Shown here: positions 60,886 through 64,000 of the stretch, in pieces
How positions within the stretch are numbered: position 1 is the first letter of the stretch
How the letters are laid out: each line of letters opens with the position of its first letter
NCBI GenBank assembly: GCA_938074205.1
Contig: CALJES010000011.1
Coordinates: forward strand, 124,001-188,000
Origin: an uncultured bacterium
GTDB taxonomy: Bacteria; Armatimonadota; UBA5829
Reading direction: 5' to 3'
DNA: 64,000 nt
Notes under the pieces: generated by a model
What the model saw: the letters and a program-made list of their open reading frames with translations, nothing else
Databases searched by the model: none
What the model was told of the DNA's origin: nothing
Program-made: the position numbers and the translations under genes

Positions 60886-63800
60886 ATGTTTGTAAAACGA
60901 CTTGAACTATTCGGTTTTAAGACTTTTGCCGACAAGACTGCTATTGACTTCAGTGAAGGAATAACTGCTATTGTTGGTCCTAATGGCAGCGGCAAGAGTA
61001 ACATTGTGGACGCGCTGCTGTGGGTTCTTGGCGAATCAAATGTTCGTAACCTGCGCGGTCAGCGCACTGCGGATGTGATTTTCAACGGCAGCGAGGCACG
61101 GCGGCCTGTCGGAATGGCGGAGGTCTCGTTGACACTCGACAACTCCTCTCACACGTTGCCTTTGGACTTCAGCGAGGTTACCATCACTCGCCGAGCTTAC
61201 AGATCTGGGGAGGGAGAGTTTTTCATAAACAAAACGCGCTGCAGGCTGAAAGACATATATGAGCTGTTCTTGGATACGGGTTTGGGTGGCAGAGGTGCAT
61301 ACTCAATAATTGGGCAGGGCGAGATAGATGCAGTGCTATCAGCCAGACCTGAGGACCGCCGAGAGCTCTTCGAGGAAGCGGCTGGGGTTAAGAAGTACAG
61401 ATATCGAAGAGAAGAAGCCCTGCGTAAGCTGGAGCGTACTGAAACGAACTTGCGTCGAGTATGCGACATTATGGCAGAGATCAGAGGACAGCTCGAACCT
61501 TTGGCGGAGCAGGCGGAACAGGCGAAACGTTACACCGAACTGCAGGCACGACTGTGGGATATAGAAGTTGGTCTTCTCATTCGCGATCTGAAGCGCTTAG
61601 CCGGTTCGCTTTCTGAGATGCGCGCTGCAAGGAAGCAAGCCAACATGCTAGTCGAGCAATACGACAAAGAACTAGCTGAGCTTGAGCAGCAGAAGATCCG
61701 ATTGTCATCAACACTCGCTCGAACAGAGCAAGACCTTGACGATGCGCGCCAGACCGTCCAGTCGATCTCTGCCAACGTCCAGCGACTCGAAAACCAAAGG
61801 GCAATAGCAGCTGAACGCATCAAGTCGGCGGAAGCCACTTGTAGGCGGCTCGAGAACGAGTTGGCAGAGCTAAAGAGTAGATTAGAAGTGGCTCGTGACC
61901 GTGTGCGCGAGTTGGAGGAAGAAGAAAGAAAAGGACTGGATCAAGAGCGAGCTGTCGCCTCAGAGGTTGAAGCAAAGACTCAATTGGTAATGGCGCTAGA
62001 AGAAGAGCTCGATGGACTGCGTCGAGCAGCCGAGGAGCAAAAATCATCCCATTTAGATCTAACGCGACGGCTTGCTGAGAAGCGGGGTGCTCTTCAAGCT
62101 GTTACAGAGCGCGTCAAACAGATCGAGGCTAGTATTGGGGTCAAAAGCAGCCAGCTGGCCGATCTTCAAACTATGCGTCGCGAGACTGACCGCCACAGAG
62201 CTGAAGCTCTGGTTCGAACGGATGAATTACGTCACAAAATCGAAACCTTGCAAAAGGAAATTGCTGAGTTAGAGGAAATGCGTGACGAATATGGGGCTCG
62301 GGTAGAGAAACTGAAGGCGCAGGCAGACATAGTCTCGCGTGAGCTTGCCTCGCAAATGTCACGTCTTAATACCCTTCAGGAAATGGCGGAGAGTCACGAA
62401 GGCTTTTTCGAAGGTGTGAAAAGCGTTATGGATGCTGCCGCCAAGGGTATCCTTGAGGGCGAGTACGCAGTGGTCGCCGACGTCATCACTGTTCCAGAAG
62501 GACTCGAGACAGCAATTGAAACCGCGCTCGGTACCAGCTTGCAGGACATAATAACCAACTCCGTGGACGAGGCAAAGAAAGCCATCGAGTTTCTAAAAGC
62601 TCAGCAGGCAGGCAGAGCTACGTTCTTGCCGCTCTCGGCGATACGAATTGCTGACAAGGAAATTCGTGGGGTTGCGGAGGGCAAAAATGGTTTGCTGGGA
62701 ATTGCTTCAAGCCTTGTAAGTTTTCCTGCCAAATACGGCCCCGCGATTAGATCGTTGCTTGGAAGAGTGCTAATTGCAGACAACATAGACAGTGCTTTGT
62801 CTATAGCGCGACTGGCTACTGGTTGGAGCAAGGTAGTTGCCGTCGAGGGCGAGCTCATTATGCCTACCGGTGCAATTACTGGAGGGGTTGTTAGAGGTAA
62901 GGCTACAGGTTTGATTGCTAGAAAGCGGCTGCTCACAAAGCTCCAGGAGAGCGTGAAAGAGCTTAAGAAGCGGGCCGATGATATTGCTGCGCAGTTGGCC
63001 AAATATGAACAAGATATTGCGGAGTGCGTATCACAACTGCAATCTAGGCAAAACGCACTCGCAAGCAAGCACGCTGCTTTGAGTGAACAAGAAAAACTTG
63101 TGAGTCTTCTCGAACGTGATATTTCGTCAACCGATAAACAGATTGCGTCTGTCACGGCAGAGATTACAGAGTTGAATAAGCGACTCGAAGAGGAGCGCAA
63201 CCATAAATTGATACTGCAATCTGAGTTGTCAGATGTTGATCAACAGGACACCGGCTTGGATCAGGAGCTGGCTGATGCCGAACAAAGGTTACAGTTCCTG
63301 CAGGATAGGATTTCCGAGGAGCGCACGCTGCTTACTCAGCTTAAGGTCGACCACGCAAGTCTTGCGGAGCGCAATCGCGCGTTGGCAAAATCGGTGGAGG
63401 ACCATCGCGTTGCTATCGAGCAAATAGAGTGTGCCATCGCGGATCGAGCGCGTGAGGTGGACGCAATCGTGGCCGAAACCGAGGATGTGCGTGAGCAATT
63501 GAGCTCGTTCGATGCAGAACTTTTGATACAGCGTGATCTCCTACACGCGGCTGAACGCCGGTTGAACGAGCTAACGGCTAGTCGGGCTGATGCGCTGACG
63601 CGCACAGCTGAATTGGATGATAATATTCGGTTCTTAACCAACCAAAGAAACGAAAAGACGACTGAAGCTCACGAAGCCGAAGTCAAACTGGCGCGGCTGG
63701 AAGTTCAGCTCAACCAGATTGCAGATAGGCTATTTCAGGAGTATGAGCTCAGCTATGAGCAGGCTTTGGAATGGCCTGATGAAGAACTCGACGTCGAGCG

Positions 63801-64000
63801 CGGGGCAGCGGCAGAGGTGGCGCGGCTTCGTCGTGAACTCAAGGAAATGGGGGCGGTTAATACTGGTGCAATTCAGGAGTATCAGCGCATTAAGGAACGC
63901 TGGGATTTTCTTACTGAGCAGCGCACCGACCTCGAGAACGCAAAAGCACAGATCACAGAGGCCATCCGCGAGATAGACGCTAATACACGAGGAATGTTCC
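60886..64000 (+). CDS. smc: Chromosome condensation ATPase SMC, N-terminal and hinge part (runs off window)
   Basis: 1038 codons are present; the C-terminal Walker B half is beyond base 64000. Start ATG gives MFVKRLELFGFKTFADKT, Walker A GPNGSGKSNIVDALLWVLGE and IIGQGEIDAVL; a long coiled coil (about 170-500), the hinge (about 520-690, EYAVVADVITVPEGLETAIE and GELIMPTGAITGGV), and the returning coil. It compacts and segregates the chromosome with ScpAB. It follows rseP by 137 bases. Confidence 0.96.
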   Translation, partial: MFVKRLELFGFKTFADKTAIDFSEGITAIVGPNGSGKSNIVDALLWVLGESNVRNLRGQRTADVIFNGSEARRPVGMAEVSLTLDNSSHTLPLDFSEVTITRRAYRSGEGEFFINKTRCRLKDIYELFLDTGLGGRGAYSIIGQGEIDAVLSARPEDRRELFEEAAGVKKYRYRREEALRKLERTETNLRRVCDIMAEIRGQLEPLAEQAEQAKRYTELQARLWDIEVGLLIRDLKRLAGSLSEMRAARKQANMLVEQYDKELAELEQQKIRLSSTLARTEQDLDDARQTVQSISANVQRLENQRAIAAERIKSAEATCRRLENELAELKSRLEVARDRVRELEEEERKGLDQERAVASEVEAKTQLVMALEEELDGLRRAAEEQKSSHLDLTRRLAEKRGALQAVTERVKQIEASIGVKSSQLADLQTMRRETDRHRAEALVRTDELRHKIETLQKEIAELEEMRDEYGARVEKLKAQADIVSRELASQMSRLNTLQEMAESHEGFFEGVKSVMDAAAKGILEGEYAVVADVITVPEGLETAIETALGTSLQDIITNSVDEAKKAIEFLKAQQAGRATFLPLSAIRIADKEIRGVAEGKNGLLGIASSLVSFPAKYGPAIRSLLGRVLIADNIDSALSIARLATGWSKVVAVEGELIMPTGAITGGVVRGKATGLIARKRLLTKLQESVKELKKRADDIAAQLAKYEQDIAECVSQLQSRQNALASKHAALSEQEKLVSLLERDISSTDKQIASVTAEITELNKRLEEERNHKLILQSELSDVDQQDTGLDQELADAEQRLQFLQDRISEERTLLTQLKVDHASLAERNRALAKSVEDHRVAIEQIECAIADRAREVDAIVAETEDVREQLSSFDAELLIQRDLLHAAERRLNELTASRADALTRTAELDDNIRFLTNQRNEKTTEAHEAEVKLARLEVQLNQIADRLFQEYELSYEQALEWPDEELDVERGAAAEVARLRRELKEMGAVNTGAIQEYQRIKERWDFLTEQRTDLENAKAQITEAIREIDANTRGMF

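Overview
The window is a 64 kb piece of a bacterial chromosome with moderate GC content and frequent TTG/GTG starts. Gene content suggests a free-living saccharolytic bacterium of the Terrabacteria side, perhaps Armatimonadota or a related phylum. The supporting features are the large Bacillus-type SRP RNA with an Alu domain, the yabE-like/ksgA/ispE order familiar from Bacillota, an S-layer (SLH) protein, Tat-exported Gfo/Idh oxidoreductases, GH172 and GH4 enzymes, and the SteA/SteB pair. The phylum is an inference; there is no rRNA or tRNA gene in the window to settle it.

Region by region. 1-6.7 kb: the start of a URO-D-like gene and a GH172 gene (minus), an alpha/beta-hydrolase-fold gene with a lost nucleophile and tatD (plus), a STAS gene preceded by a c-di-AMP (ydaO) riboswitch (minus), manA (plus), a hydroxyacid dehydrogenase, and a FmdB/small membrane protein mini-operon (minus). 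6.9-19.2 kb: accessory secreted and carbohydrate-related genes: a proline-rich membrane protein, an ADP-ribosylglycohydrolase-family protein, three very large multidomain exported proteins and a YraQ-type permease. 19.4-25.9 kb: a plus-strand housekeeping run (3D-domain cell-wall protein, ksgA, Gfo/Idh, ispE, a nucleotidyltransferase, dxs). The ispE-NTase-dxs genes overlap by 4 bases each.

25.9-32.7 kb: an SLH-anchored FAD oxidoreductase (minus), an orphan membrane protein, then a GAF-histidine kinase/response regulator/HtrA operon (plus). 32.7-38.4 kb (minus): a rhomboid-like pseudoprotease, an MraY-type phosphosugar transferase, a four-subunit 2-oxoacid:ferredoxin oxidoreductase and a sulfatase in one close-packed run. 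38.5-40.7 kb: a sugar isomerase and a Gfo/Idh protein, both with export signals. 40.8-47.7 kb (minus): a TPR protein, nadK, recN, steA, steB and a GT2 glycosyltransferase, which links DNA repair and NAD metabolism genes to a division-associated envelope module. 48-50.8 kb: a GH4 enzyme and an FG-GAP protein.

50.9-64 kb: core information and envelope genes. These are an MTA/SAH-type nucleosidase, ybaB, dnaX, the SRP RNA, rpsB-tsf-pyrH-frr with a strong promoter and a terminator, uppS-dxr-rseP (undecaprenyl and isoprenoid synthesis, then intramembrane proteolysis), and smc running off the right edge.

The most interesting signals are the c-di-AMP riboswitch on a STAS gene and the steA-steB-GT2 module with a separate MraY-like transferase plus rhomboid pseudoprotease. 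Others are the PDZ domain inserted inside a CBM9-like domain of an exported glycosidase-like protein, and the FmdB/small Cys-membrane protein pair with its own promoter and terminator.
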